Of a DNA stretch of 64,000 nt, positions 45,586 through 54,938 are shown in pieces. This DNA comes from Jejuia sp. UBA6058. Its GTDB lineage: Bacteria > Bacteroidota > Bacteroidia > Flavobacteriales > Flavobacteriaceae. Position 1 is the first letter of the stretch. Each line of letters begins with the position of its first letter. A program made the translations under genes and the position numbers. Under the pieces are notes generated by a model. That model was not told the DNA's origin and did not search any database. It saw only the letters and a list, made by a program, of their open reading frames with translations. The DNA lies in assembly GCA_002428965.1 (NCBI GenBank), contig DIYI01000011.1, forward strand, positions 1 through 64,000. Reading direction: 5' to 3'.

Positions 45586-46332
45586 ATGAGAATTGCAGTA
45601 TTACTTTGTTTTATTCTATTCATTTCGAAATCGTCATCGGAAAAGATATTCGAAGGAGAGTTGATTTATCGTCATAATATGAAAGTGGGTTCTATTGATT
45701 TTTCAAATTCAGAAAAATATTTTGACACATTAAAAATCATTTATGGAAATAAGAACTACATAAAAATTAAAAACTCAACGGAGTACGAAAAAGTAATCTT
45801 TATTGATTCTTTGAGAAAAGAATATGTCATTTATAAAGACAATTTAAGTAAATCAAAGAGTCTATCAATGAACGAGGATAACTTGAATTATGGTAAACTT
45901 TATAATAGAGAAAACTCCCATTTTGGAATAGTAATATCTTTAAATAGATCAGATACGGTTATGAACTTTAGAAACAAGACTTATAACTTTAAGAAGCTTT
46001 TAGTTCAAAGAAAGTATGGTTATGAAACTTACGTGTTTTCTGATAGTGATAGTTTAAAACTTACTGACAATAGGAATATTTTAAGGAAAATGGGGGAACA
46101 AATTCATCCTAAGGAAATAGCATTTGAAATAGATAATTCTATACTTTATTATTATAAGTTAAGAGCAAAAAATTCTGATGTGTCGAAAGAATTCAGGTTA
46201 GTCGATATAAAGAATGATGAACTTGACGATACGACCTTTAAAATTCCAGCGCATAAGGATGCTAAAGGTTTTAAAAAGGAAAATAGAAAGAATGGAAGGT
46301 TTAAATTTTATGAATTGGAAAATCAAAAGTAA
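45586..46332 (+). CDS. secreted protein of unknown function
   Basis: 248 residues with an N-terminal hydrophobic segment (MRIAVLLCFILFISKSSSE) that looks like a signal peptide. The rest is Lys/Asp/Asn-rich, with many beta-strand-like stretches (YEKVIFIDSLRKEYVIY, FGIVISLNRSDTVMNFR). The YxGELIYRHNMK beginning is loosely reminiscent of GLPGLI/DUF4412-like proteins, but the GLPGLI motif is missing. It lies 7 bp after gapN, so it is probably co-transcribed without an obvious functional link. Confidence 0.65.
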   Translation: MRIAVLLCFILFISKSSSEKIFEGELIYRHNMKVGSIDFSNSEKYFDTLKIIYGNKNYIKIKNSTEYEKVIFIDSLRKEYVIYKDNLSKSKSLSMNEDNLNYGKLYNRENSHFGIVISLNRSDTVMNFRNKTYNFKKLLVQRKYGYETYVFSDSDSLKLTDNRNILRKMGEQIHPKEIAFEIDNSILYYYKLRAKNSDVSKEFRLVDIKNDELDDTTFKIPAHKDAKGFKKENRKNGRFKFYELENQK

Positions 46333-46415
46333 AAGACTGAAATGAGAATTACTTTTTTCAAAAGTTCATTTCCTTTCAATGACTAAAATCATACATAAAT
46401 CCCACAAGTAATAAT

Positions 46416-46423
46416 TATCTTTG
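46416..46423 (+). promoter_or_regulatory. -7 promoter element of the azurin gene
   Basis: TATCTTTG is a perfect TAnnTTTG element 33 bp before the azurin start. Confidence 0.5.
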
Positions 46424-46456
46424 TAATAATAGTAAAATCAATTAAAAGCATAACGC

Positions 46457-46975
46457 ATGAAAAGCATTAAATTTCTATTTACAGGGTTGTTGATGGCAAC
46501 ACTTTTATTCAATTGTGGAGGAGATAAAAAGAAAGAAGAACCAGAGGAAAAGATGACTTTAGGAGGTTCTAAAACAGAAGAAAAGAAAGTAGATTCTAAT
46601 GTAGCAGAATTGGTTCTTGTTGGTGATGATATGATGAAATTCAACACTAATGAACTTAAAGTAAAAGCAGGACAAAAAGTAAAATTAACTTTACGCCATA
46701 AAGGAAAAATGGATGTTAATGTGATGGGACATAACTTTGTGCTTTTAAATCAAGGTGTGGACCTAATGGCTTTTGGAACCAAAGCAGCAATAGCTAGAGA
46801 CACTAAATATATCCCAGCTGACTCCAAGGCTGATATCATTGTGCATACTGAACTTATTGGAGGCGGGCAAACCACATCAATCGAGTTTGATGCTCCTGCA
46901 GCTGGAACGTATGACTTCTTATGTAGCTTCCCAGGACATTATGCCCTAATGAAGGGTAAGTTTATTGTAGAATAA
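46457..46975 (+). CDS. azurin, lipoprotein type
   Basis: A small blue-copper electron carrier. 172 residues. A lipobox (LLFNC, Cys20) is followed by a charged linker (~21-50) and the cupredoxin domain. Copper ligands are His92 in GHNFVL, Cys156, His161 and Met165 in FLCSFPGHYALMKG. Lipid anchoring suggests attachment on the periplasmic face. It is convergent with a large protein (47052-49010) that carries a similar copper domain at its C terminus. Both could serve the same redox chain. Transcription ends in a very strong bidirectional hairpin. Confidence 0.93.
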   Translation: MKSIKFLFTGLLMATLLFNCGGDKKKEEPEEKMTLGGSKTEEKKVDSNVAELVLVGDDMMKFNTNELKVKAGQKVKLTLRHKGKMDVNVMGHNFVLLNQGVDLMAFGTKAAIARDTKYIPADSKADIIVHTELIGGGQTTSIEFDAPAAGTYDFLCSFPGHYALMKGKFIVE

Positions 46976-46993
46976 GCTGTTTTATAAAAAGTT

Positions 46994-47028
46994 AAAAGGG
47001 CAGAAAAATTTAGTTTTTCTGCCCTTTT
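46994..47028. terminator. bidirectional terminator between two copper-protein genes
   Basis: A 15-bp perfect stem pairs AAAAGGGCAGAAAAA (46994-47008) with TTTTTCTGCCCTTTT (47014-47028). The genes on both sides converge on it. Confidence 0.9.
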
Positions 47029-47051
47029 TAGTTTGCTTAGTTTAGTAATAA

Positions 47052-49010
47052 TTACTTCACAATAACTTTAGTCAACATCGTCAAATAATGGCCAGGGAAC
47101 GTACAAACTATCCAATATTCTCCAGATTCGCTTGGAGATGTGAAATAGATAGTTTCGTTACTTTCAGGACCTACAGTGCCAGTATGCGCCAGAACCAAAT
47201 CACTAAAGGGCACATAGTTTAAATCGGGGCCATCAAGACCTAATCCTAGAGCATCTTGTCCTACTTTTAGAGCTACTTCTTTTCCGGGTTGGCTAGTGAG
47301 AACAACGTTGTGAATCATGTCGTCATTGTTGTTCAACGTTAATTCAATTTTGCTATTTCTATTAATTGTAATTTCTTGAAGATCGTATTTTAATCCAGGA
47401 ACAGTTCCAATCACTACTTTTTCATCAGCTCCTGCTTCTCCCCACGCACTTGGGATAACGTTTACGCGTTTTGGTTGTTCCACTTTTGATTCTGAGGAAG
47501 TCGTTGCCATTTGCATAGATTTAAGTTCACCATCAGGCACTTCATTCAAAGTATAGTACGCTTTTTTATGCAAGAGCTTTTCACCTGTAGTTGCTGTTAG
47601 AGACGGAAGTTCCAATTGATGGATATACCCCAATCGCATACCATGAATAGTCAATTTTACGGTAAAGCCATCATCCGAAACTTCAGCTTTATGAATCATC
47701 GCATTTTGCTGATCAATAATAGGGCTACCATAGGTTTTATGGTATTTATAGTTAAACGTTACCATCTTATAGTTTGAAATATCTTCGGCTTGGGCTTTGT
47801 TTATGGGTTTAGTGAATTCCAATTCAAAACCATCATCTTTGGCTTTCATGGTTTTAATTTCAAAAGGTGTTTTTCCTGTCCAAACCAAACGTTGTAAACC
47901 AAATTCATCAGTACCTGTAGATGTCCAACCTCTGCTCGTCATACCAACAAACATACTGTTGTCACTTCCCCAAATCATTCTTAATATTCCAGATGAAAAC
48001 CCCTCAACAAATGGGAACGCGACACCTTGATATACGCCATTTACCTTTTCCATATAAACGCGCATAATTTTACTATGTCCTTGGTCGCCTATAAACTGTT
48101 GGCCTTCGAATGGGCCAAATTTACCTCCAGTAGTATCATATAAAATATCAGACGTAGAAATACCTAAAATAGTATGAGGAAACCAAATAGCAGGAGCCTT
48201 TAATTCTTTTTCTTTTTTAGCATACTCGTATAATGTTAACCCTGAATTATCTTCAATATCTTCGGGTTTTAAAGTAAGAGGAGACTTTGGATCATCACTC
48301 CATTTTAAACCTGATGGATGACCTGCAAAATCTCCAGGTTCTAAGTGGGTCATTCTACCCGAACCTACCCAATCGCCTTGATTTTCAGTATAGAAGTAAT
48401 CTCCTTCATTGTTAATTCCAAATCCTGCAGGTGAGCGCAAACCTGTTGCAATCGGTGTCATTTCTCCTTCTGGAGTTATCTTTAACATCCATCCACGCCA
48501 TCGCACAGGGCTCTGTCCACCATTTATCCACGCCAAGTTCAACGTTACTATCATATCACCATTTGTAGTGAATTTTGGTCCATACGAGTAACCATGATAA
48601 TTACCTGATAGAGGCCAAGAATAAATGGTGTTATAAACATCAGCTTCATCATCATCATTTTTGTCCTCTAAACGCGTTAATTCTCCGCGTTGAGCTAGAT
48701 AGAAACTCCCATCTCTATAAGCCAACCCAAGAGCCTCATGTAAGCCATGAGCAAACAATTTGTAATTTGGAGTACTGCTATATGGATCGTCTATTAGCCA
48801 AACTTCCCCTCGACGTGTGGAAACGCCCAATTTATCATCCTCTGTTAAGGCTAAACCACCTACTTCTAAAGTAACATCATCTGGAATAGGAACATCTACT
48901 ATTTTATAATATTCAGCTTCTTTTTCTTGAATAGTTTTAGATTGACCAAAAGCAATTTGACCAATACATAAGCATAAAATAACATACGAGATTTTTAATA
49001 CGTTTTGCAT
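47052..49010 (-). CDS. secreted beta-propeller (sorbosone-dehydrogenase-like) protein with C-terminal azurin domain
   Basis: 652 residues. A signal peptide (ending FGQ, ~22) precedes a six-bladed-propeller-like region (~40-390) of the kind found in PVC/Bacteroidota sugar-dehydrogenase-like proteins (LGLAYRDGSFYLAQRGELTRL, GLRSPAGFGINNEGDYFYTENQGDW). The C-terminal cupredoxin domain (~510-652) has ligands His in HNVVLTSQPG, then Cys636, His641 and Met645 in CTFPGHYLTML. A fused dehydrogenase-like propeller and copper electron acceptor is a plausible reading. It is 16 bp downstream of the DUF1080 gene (49027-50970), so the two are operonic. The substrate is unknown. Confidence 0.82.
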   Translation of the reverse strand: MQNVLKISYVILCLCIGQIAFGQSKTIQEKEAEYYKIVDVPIPDDVTLEVGGLALTEDDKLGVSTRRGEVWLIDDPYSSTPNYKLFAHGLHEALGLAYRDGSFYLAQRGELTRLEDKNDDDEADVYNTIYSWPLSGNYHGYSYGPKFTTNGDMIVTLNLAWINGGQSPVRWRGWMLKITPEGEMTPIATGLRSPAGFGINNEGDYFYTENQGDWVGSGRMTHLEPGDFAGHPSGLKWSDDPKSPLTLKPEDIEDNSGLTLYEYAKKEKELKAPAIWFPHTILGISTSDILYDTTGGKFGPFEGQQFIGDQGHSKIMRVYMEKVNGVYQGVAFPFVEGFSSGILRMIWGSDNSMFVGMTSRGWTSTGTDEFGLQRLVWTGKTPFEIKTMKAKDDGFELEFTKPINKAQAEDISNYKMVTFNYKYHKTYGSPIIDQQNAMIHKAEVSDDGFTVKLTIHGMRLGYIHQLELPSLTATTGEKLLHKKAYYTLNEVPDGELKSMQMATTSSESKVEQPKRVNVIPSAWGEAGADEKVVIGTVPGLKYDLQEITINRNSKIELTLNNNDDMIHNVVLTSQPGKEVALKVGQDALGLGLDGPDLNYVPFSDLVLAHTGTVGPESNETIYFTSPSESGEYWIVCTFPGHYLTMLTKVIVK

Positions 49011-49026
49011 GATTAATTAGTTTTAG

Positions 49027-50970
49027 TTACCAGATAATACTATAGTTAATACTACTGTTTCCTTCGGGAATTTTAACCAATAATTCCATTTTGTCGTTAA
49101 TATTTCTTATTTCAGGTTTTAAATTATTTCCTGAAAAATCGATATAATAACTTTCGTTATTGATAACATATACATTATCTGGTAGAACTTTTATGCTGTC
49201 ACCATCGGCAATTTTGTGCCATAAATTTCTTGCTTTAGAAATTGTAACAGATTTTTTTAATTGGCGCGTACCCTCTGGAACCGAAAACTTATTGGTGATA
49301 ACAGTGGGTCCGATTTTATATGAGAATGCCGGCATTCTAGAATTATCTAATTCATACCCCAATTGTTTGAAACCTTCATTTTCTGGGAGAGGTACGGGCC
49401 ATGGGGTGTTCACTGTCTCTAAAGGAGCAAACTCTAAATCTCCGTGCATTGAAATTGCTAAACCTATTGGTTCTCCAGATTGTTTAAAACCTCTTGATAG
49501 CCACATATGGGTTGTATTCAAAAAAGAGCCACTCCAAACTTTTAATAAAGACCCTGTTGCCAAATTATAAGAGTAATGCACGCCTTGAGGGGAGCCTACC
49601 GAAATACAATGTGTGTACTTTTCGTCTTTATGGTGCACAAAACTACGTTGCATTATTGGTTTGTCTTTAGGTTCTACAATAATACCTTTTAGGGGGTCAA
49701 AGTCTCCTACATTTTTTGAAACACCTTCAAATAATGAATAACGCTGCATTTCTGGTCCTTCCACAAATAAATTGCACCCTCTGGACCAAGGCGCATGCTG
49801 GTTGTACACTACCGTAAAAGGAATATTCCCTTTTTCTAAGGTAATTTTGTTAAAACCAAATTGATCTCTACTATTATTAAAACGAAATACTTTTTTGTCA
49901 TTTAAATAGAACTCTGCGATGCCTGTAGTTTGACTAGAAAAAAGATAGTCTCCAGATTTAGGAATGGATAGTATGCCTGAAAAGGCAACCATTTTTCTTT
50001 CTCTTTTGCTGGTTATATCATTTAAGGACAAAGTATTTACTTTTTCTTCCTTAACCTTGACAATTGTATCTAGGCTCCCTATTGTTTTGCCAGGACTTTC
50101 ATATTCCGTTCTAACTAGATTGGTAACACCAATTTTTTTGTCGTCATAAAGTTTGTATCTGATATTTTTAAATGCAACTGGTCCATGATCACCTTGAATC
50201 ATTAAAGGTCCTGTAGCTCGTTCATCAGCATTGGTGCCTCCTCCACGAGTTGGGCCACTCAAATCCACATTTTCATGAATTAAAAACCCGTTTAACCAAA
50301 CCTTTTCAAACCATGCATTTTTAATTTTTTTACCAGTATTATTGAACTTTGGAGCATGAAAAATAACTTTTAAATGTTGCCATAGCCCAGGAGCCTTGGC
50401 AGCGTTAACTCTAGGGGAATAACCTTCATAACCCTCCTCTCCTTTTGGCGCTTCCTTATTCCAACGTTGATAAATACCACCCATATCTGCGTATTTGGGG
50501 TTTTCTACATTCCAGCTATCAAAGATTTGTACTTCGTAACGACTTTGGAAGTACAGACCAGAATTGGATCCTACAGGAATCATGACATCTAACTCCAATT
50601 CTATATCGCCATGTTCAAAAGGTGTAAATAAATTTTTATTCTTACCTTTTTCTTGATCGTTTTTATTTAAAAGAATACCCGTTCCTTCGGCGGCGGTAAT
50701 TGTCTTTTTAGCATTTCTGTCTGTAATTACCTCACCAACAATTTTCCAGTTTGCTCCTGCTGGTTGAAAACTAGTTAGATTATTTAGCTCTATTTTTGTG
50801 AAAGGTAAATAATCTTTTGGGCTATTGGTGTTTTCTTTTTTTGTTGGAGCTTGAGTAAAAATTACCTCTTCCTCCTTTTTACATGATGAAAAAAAAGTAA
50901 AACAAATTGAGATAAATACAAAAAATAAATATCTCATCCTTTGTATTTTAATTAGGTTGTGCTTTTTCAT
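49027..50970 (-). CDS. DUF1080 (3-keto-disaccharide hydrolase-like) lipoprotein with PA14-like module
   Basis: A lipoprotein with the lipobox FFSSC (Cys29 from the 50970 start; an ATG at 50937 is an alternative). The first half (~75-265) has the DUF1080 laminin-G-like fold, with LELDVMIPVGSNSGLYFQSRYEVQIFD and PLMIQGDHGPVAFKNIRYK. A PA14-like segment (~320-420) and a beta-rich C-terminal domain follow. DUF1080 proteins have been linked to hydrolysis of 3-keto-glycosides. It is co-transcribed with the copper-propeller protein. A second DUF1080 gene is at 58127-58900. The exact substrate is unknown. Confidence 0.82.
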   Translation of the reverse strand: MKKHNLIKIQRMRYLFFVFISICFTFFSSCKKEEEVIFTQAPTKKENTNSPKDYLPFTKIELNNLTSFQPAGANWKIVGEVITDRNAKKTITAAEGTGILLNKNDQEKGKNKNLFTPFEHGDIELELDVMIPVGSNSGLYFQSRYEVQIFDSWNVENPKYADMGGIYQRWNKEAPKGEEGYEGYSPRVNAAKAPGLWQHLKVIFHAPKFNNTGKKIKNAWFEKVWLNGFLIHENVDLSGPTRGGGTNADERATGPLMIQGDHGPVAFKNIRYKLYDDKKIGVTNLVRTEYESPGKTIGSLDTIVKVKEEKVNTLSLNDITSKRERKMVAFSGILSIPKSGDYLFSSQTTGIAEFYLNDKKVFRFNNSRDQFGFNKITLEKGNIPFTVVYNQHAPWSRGCNLFVEGPEMQRYSLFEGVSKNVGDFDPLKGIIVEPKDKPIMQRSFVHHKDEKYTHCISVGSPQGVHYSYNLATGSLLKVWSGSFLNTTHMWLSRGFKQSGEPIGLAISMHGDLEFAPLETVNTPWPVPLPENEGFKQLGYELDNSRMPAFSYKIGPTVITNKFSVPEGTRQLKKSVTISKARNLWHKIADGDSIKVLPDNVYVINNESYYIDFSGNNLKPEIRNINDKMELLVKIPEGNSSINYSIIW

Positions 50971-51193
50971 GATCTTTTTTTAGTACTCTTTAGGCAAATA
51001 TCCTCAAAAAACCTTCGTTATAAAGTATCTATCAATAAGGTGCAGATTTACTTAAAGTATAGTGAAAAATTACTAATTCGAGTTGTTGGTGTTGTCTTAA
51101 AGCTCTGTAAAAATGTATAAATTTAAGGTAAGAGATGTGCATAATTATTCACTGAAATATATTATACATGTTGCTCTTCTAAGATATTATAGA

Positions 51194-52561
51194 CTACTCT
51201 TCAAAAATATGTTTAAGAATAATTTGTTGTACTTCTGTTGCGTTAATTACATTATTTTGATGATTTTTTGATTGCACTAAAATTGGGTAATAGTCTTCTT
51301 CGATATTCACTGTGCCATGCGATCCTTTAATTAGTGATGCATCTAAAGGAATTACATCCATCATGGTTCGAAAACCAAGTTTCTTTTTTATTAGCTTCAT
51401 CATGATGCGAAGTTTTATCATCGTTTTCTTGGGGTCGGTAAACATTTCTACAGGATCGTAACCTGGTTTTTTGTGTATATCCACATTTCTAGCAAAATCT
51501 GGGGCCTTTTTATCGTCTAACCAATAATAATATGTAAACCAGAAATCTTTATCCGCAACTAGTACCAAATCTCCAGAGCGTTCATGATTTATATGATGTT
51601 TTTCTTGTTCTTTCTTATCAAGAGTTAGCTCTATTTCAGGAAATGATTGCAAAAGTTTTTTAATTTCAGACACATCATTTTTATCATCAATATACACATG
51701 GGCAATTTGATGATCGGACATGGCAAATGCTTTACTTATACCTGTGTCTAGAAGTTCTAAACCATTTTCCTCCCTAATTTTAATGTAGTTATATTTTCGT
51801 AAAACTCTGTTAATATGGAAAGGTGCTTTTACGGGATTTATACCATACTCTGATAGTAAAATAATCTTAACATTTTGAGATTCGTAAAATTCAATTAAGT
51901 CTTTACAAACAACATCTAACTCCTCAAGATTTTCTAATATAGTTTTTTCATCATTTGTTTTTTGAAGTACATAATCTAAATGGGGTAGATAAATGAGTTG
52001 TAAAGTTGGACTGTGCCAATTATGGACTAATTTTGAAGCATCTGCAATCCATTTAGTGGATTTTATTGTTGTATTTGGTCCCCAAAAATTAAACAAAGGA
52101 AATGTACCTAATTTCTGTTGTAATCTATCTCTTAAGTCCTCTGGTTTCGAATAGCAGTCTGGTTTTTTTTGTCCGTCAGATCTATATTGAGGACGAGGTG
52201 TTACATTGAAATCTGAATTAGAGTACATATTATACCACCAAAACATATTGGAACAGGTGAAATTAGGATTTTTTTCTTTGGCAATATCCCAAATTTTAGG
52301 ACCCTCCACTAAATGATTAGATTGTCTCCAAAGCTTTACTTCACATTCATCTTTGAAGTACCAGCCGTTGGCAACAATACCATGTTCATTAGGCCATTTC
52401 CCAGTTAAATATGTTGTTTGAGCTGCACAAGTAACTGCGGGTAAAACAGGTTTTATTTTGGAGAGTTTATGTTTTTTAATCCACTTAGTTAAAAATAAAT
52501 TATCAAATTTCAGCAGATTGCTAGATAAACCTACGATATCAATTACTACTGTTTGATGCAT
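51194..52561 (-). CDS. eboF: EboF: alkaline-phosphatase-superfamily (nucleotide pyrophosphatase-like) protein
   Basis: 455 residues from the ATG at 52561 (MHQTVVIDIVGLSSNLL). An earlier ATG at 52588 would overlap the previous gene, and I consider it less likely. The first strands carry the metal-site VVIDIVG and VTCAAQTTYLTGKWPNEHGI (nucleophile Thr region, ~45-65). The DHQIAHVYIDD and HGTVNIEEDYYPILV segments are typical of type I phosphodiesterases. It is the last gene of eboA-F, starting 7 bp after eboE. In cyanobacteria the EBO cluster is needed for scytonemin-monomer export. The reaction here is unknown. Confidence 0.88.
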   Translation of the reverse strand: MHQTVVIDIVGLSSNLLKFDNLFLTKWIKKHKLSKIKPVLPAVTCAAQTTYLTGKWPNEHGIVANGWYFKDECEVKLWRQSNHLVEGPKIWDIAKEKNPNFTCSNMFWWYNMYSNSDFNVTPRPQYRSDGQKKPDCYSKPEDLRDRLQQKLGTFPLFNFWGPNTTIKSTKWIADASKLVHNWHSPTLQLIYLPHLDYVLQKTNDEKTILENLEELDVVCKDLIEFYESQNVKIILLSEYGINPVKAPFHINRVLRKYNYIKIREENGLELLDTGISKAFAMSDHQIAHVYIDDKNDVSEIKKLLQSFPEIELTLDKKEQEKHHINHERSGDLVLVADKDFWFTYYYWLDDKKAPDFARNVDIHKKPGYDPVEMFTDPKKTMIKLRIMMKLIKKKLGFRTMMDVIPLDASLIKGSHGTVNIEEDYYPILVQSKNHQNNVINATEVQQIILKHIFEE

Positions 52562-52568
52562 ACTAAAC

Positions 52569-53780
52569 TCAATTTGATAAGTGATCAATTACCCATGATA
52601 ATTCTCTTGTGATGGAATTTGTAAGGTCTTTTTGTAAATGCTCTGGTAATACACTCCAAGTGTAGGTTTCAACTTCAAGATGTTTACTGTATTTTGTTTT
52701 TTTCCAAAGATCAAGTGCTTTTATTATATCATCCTGCGTTGACTCCAAAACCTGAAAATTATCTACAAAAATGGGCACATGAAAGTGTGTTCTAAGTTCT
52801 TTAAAATTATCATCACTCATCAGGTTAATACCTTCTTTTAAATCAGAAAAATGATCAAATCTATTATCTTTCAATTTTACAACGGACTGATGTAAGTAAG
52901 TGGGTTCGTCAAATTGACGTAAACAAGATTGTTGTTTTTCTATTGAAACTATTTCAGAACGTTTGCATTTAATGGCAGCACTTATCTGAATTTTACCAAT
53001 TTTTATTTCGGCATCTTTCATACTGGAAATTACAAATTCCGGACTTTCATAAACCAATGCAAAATGGCAAACATCATAACACAGTTGTATGTGGTTTAAG
53101 ATATGTTCTTTTGCTTTAAAAGAAGAACATTTTAATTCATCTGAAAGTTTTGCTATTCCATTTGTAAAAAGATGTTTCTTGTAAAAATCAAGAACTTCTT
53201 GCGTATTTTCTAAAAGACCATCAGGTTCTGGTTCAATGTCTAAATGCAAAAGTTTTCCAGTCTTTATTTTGATTTCAACCAGTTGAAGGACAACATCTAT
53301 TAAAGCATCGCAAGCCTTTTCGGTTGCTTTATTTTTTTCTTCCTCACTTTCAAACCAATATTTATATGATAATGGAGAAGTGGAAACTCCCCCTTCCATT
53401 CCTTCGGGAAGTAAATGGGCTAAAATATACATTAAATCTTTCGTGTAATCTAGTCGCTCTTGGGTTGTCCAGTCTGGTTTGTGTACTTGGTCTTTTACTA
53501 CAGTATTATGAAAATCGCCATATGGGAATCCATTCATAGTAAATACATAAAGATTATTGGTGTCTAACCAATTTTTGAATTCTGAAAGATTATTATCTGC
53601 TAATAAAGCTCTTGCGCTTTTTTGAGATAAACGTAAACCAATACCAAAGTCTTCAGTTGGTGATATTTTGGTCTTTATATTAAGACAGTAAGTTTTTAAA
53701 CTTTCAAATATTTCTTCCCAAGTTTCTCCAGGATGAATGTTGGTACAGTAGGTAAGATGCGCTTCTTTGTTAACAAGCAT
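52569..53780 (-). CDS. eboE: EboE: metabolite traffic protein (TIM-barrel, AP-endonuclease-2-like)
   Basis: 403 residues with the characteristic EboE start HLTYCTNIHPGETWEEIFESL. It has a TIM-barrel pattern with acidic/His metal candidates (LHLDIEPEPDGLL near residue 188, LCYDVCHFALVYE, HFHVPIFVDNF). The family is annotated as a metabolite traffic protein and resembles sugar isomerases. It lies 5 bp after eboD and 7 bp before eboF. No signal peptide is visible, so it is probably cytoplasmic. The substrate is unknown. Confidence 0.9.
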   Translation of the reverse strand: MLVNKEAHLTYCTNIHPGETWEEIFESLKTYCLNIKTKISPTEDFGIGLRLSQKSARALLADNNLSEFKNWLDTNNLYVFTMNGFPYGDFHNTVVKDQVHKPDWTTQERLDYTKDLMYILAHLLPEGMEGGVSTSPLSYKYWFESEEEKNKATEKACDALIDVVLQLVEIKIKTGKLLHLDIEPEPDGLLENTQEVLDFYKKHLFTNGIAKLSDELKCSSFKAKEHILNHIQLCYDVCHFALVYESPEFVISSMKDAEIKIGKIQISAAIKCKRSEIVSIEKQQSCLRQFDEPTYLHQSVVKLKDNRFDHFSDLKEGINLMSDDNFKELRTHFHVPIFVDNFQVLESTQDDIIKALDLWKKTKYSKHLEVETYTWSVLPEHLQKDLTNSITRELSWVIDHLSN

Positions 53781-53785
53781 TACTT

Positions 53786-54937
53786 TCAGTTTAATATGTT
53801 ACTGTATTTCTTGAGGTATTGAATAGATGCTAATACCGTAACTTCGTCCATTTCGTTAACTTCAAATCCTTTTCCAAGTTTTTTTAATAGCATTATAGTA
53901 AGTTTTCCGCCAAGGTGTTCTCTAAACTCATTTAATCCAACTACAATATCAGGATTTAATTTTTCATTAAAAACATCAAACCCTAGGTTTAAAAAGCAGT
54001 TTAAAATTCGTTTTAACTCTAATCTGGAGATATGCCCTGTTAGATAAGAATAACAACTATCTAAAGATATACCAATGGCAACAGCTTCGCCATGTCTTAT
54101 GCTGTAATTTGATAGCTGTTCTAATTTGTGAGCTGCCCAATGTCCAAAATCTAAAGGTCTGGAAGAACCCTGTTCAAAAGCATCACCAGAGTTTTGAATG
54201 TGTTGCATGTGCATATCTGCACATTTATAAATAAGGGCATTCATACAATCTTTGTCTCTGGCATTTAAAAGAGAAATATTGTTTTCTATCCATACAAAAA
54301 AGTCATAATCTTTTATAAGAGCTACTTTTATAGCTTCAGAAATACCTGAGCGCCAGTCACGATCATCAAGAGTTGTTAGAAATTCGTCGTCGTTAATTAT
54401 GGCATATGGTGCTGAAAACGTACCTACAAAGTTTTTCTTGTTGAAGTAATTGATGCTGTTTTTCACGCCAACGCCCGAGTCGTTTTGAGATAGAACAGTG
54501 GTTGGGATTCTTATTAATCTAACCCCTCGATGAGCAATAGCAGCTGCATATCCAACGGCATCAAGAACAGCGCCTCCACCAATTGCAATGATGTAAGAGT
54601 GCCTATCGATACCATAGGCATTGACAGCTTCTAAAATTAGTTTAATAATAGATTCATGGTTTTTTGCAGGTTCTCCTCCCGGAATTTCAATAATATCTCT
54701 TGCCAACTCTAGTTGCGAATTATGAGCATTAAAATAGTTTTTAATTTCATGTTTTAAATTAGAATCAGCAGCTGTAACACCATTATCTATAACAACAATC
54801 GCTTTGGCAATAGAAGATTTTTTCTTTATCGTATCTAATAAAACAAAATTATTCTGGTTGAATAAGTGACTGGTGAAAATTAAGTTGAAGTTAAGTGTAA
54901 CTTGTATAGATTGCTTTATAATTTTTGATTGATGCAT
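53786..54937 (-). CDS. eboD: EboD: 3-dehydroquinate-synthase-like sugar phosphate cyclase
   Basis: 383 residues of the sugar-phosphate-cyclase superfamily. The NAD motif is AIGGGAVLDAVGYAA (~119-133). The triad RIPTTVLSQNDSGVGVK is present, as are zinc-ligand positions in SGISEAIK (Glu), DFGHWAAHKLE (His) and HGEAVAIG (His). It differs from AroB in its surroundings and in its ~30-residue N-terminal extension. The usual role in shikimate synthesis is therefore unlikely, and an unusual cyclitol product is the inference from EBO clusters. The gene is 1 bp after eboC. Confidence 0.88.
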   Translation of the reverse strand: MHQSKIIKQSIQVTLNFNLIFTSHLFNQNNFVLLDTIKKKSSIAKAIVVIDNGVTAADSNLKHEIKNYFNAHNSQLELARDIIEIPGGEPAKNHESIIKLILEAVNAYGIDRHSYIIAIGGGAVLDAVGYAAAIAHRGVRLIRIPTTVLSQNDSGVGVKNSINYFNKKNFVGTFSAPYAIINDDEFLTTLDDRDWRSGISEAIKVALIKDYDFFVWIENNISLLNARDKDCMNALIYKCADMHMQHIQNSGDAFEQGSSRPLDFGHWAAHKLEQLSNYSIRHGEAVAIGISLDSCYSYLTGHISRLELKRILNCFLNLGFDVFNEKLNPDIVVGLNEFREHLGGKLTIMLLKKLGKGFEVNEMDEVTVLASIQYLKKYSNILN

Positions 54938-54938
54938 T

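Noticed and set aside
48575..48874. 99-codon plus-strand frame within the propeller-azurin gene
   Set aside because: His-rich composition typical of an antisense shadow; the opposite strand encodes a clear propeller domain.
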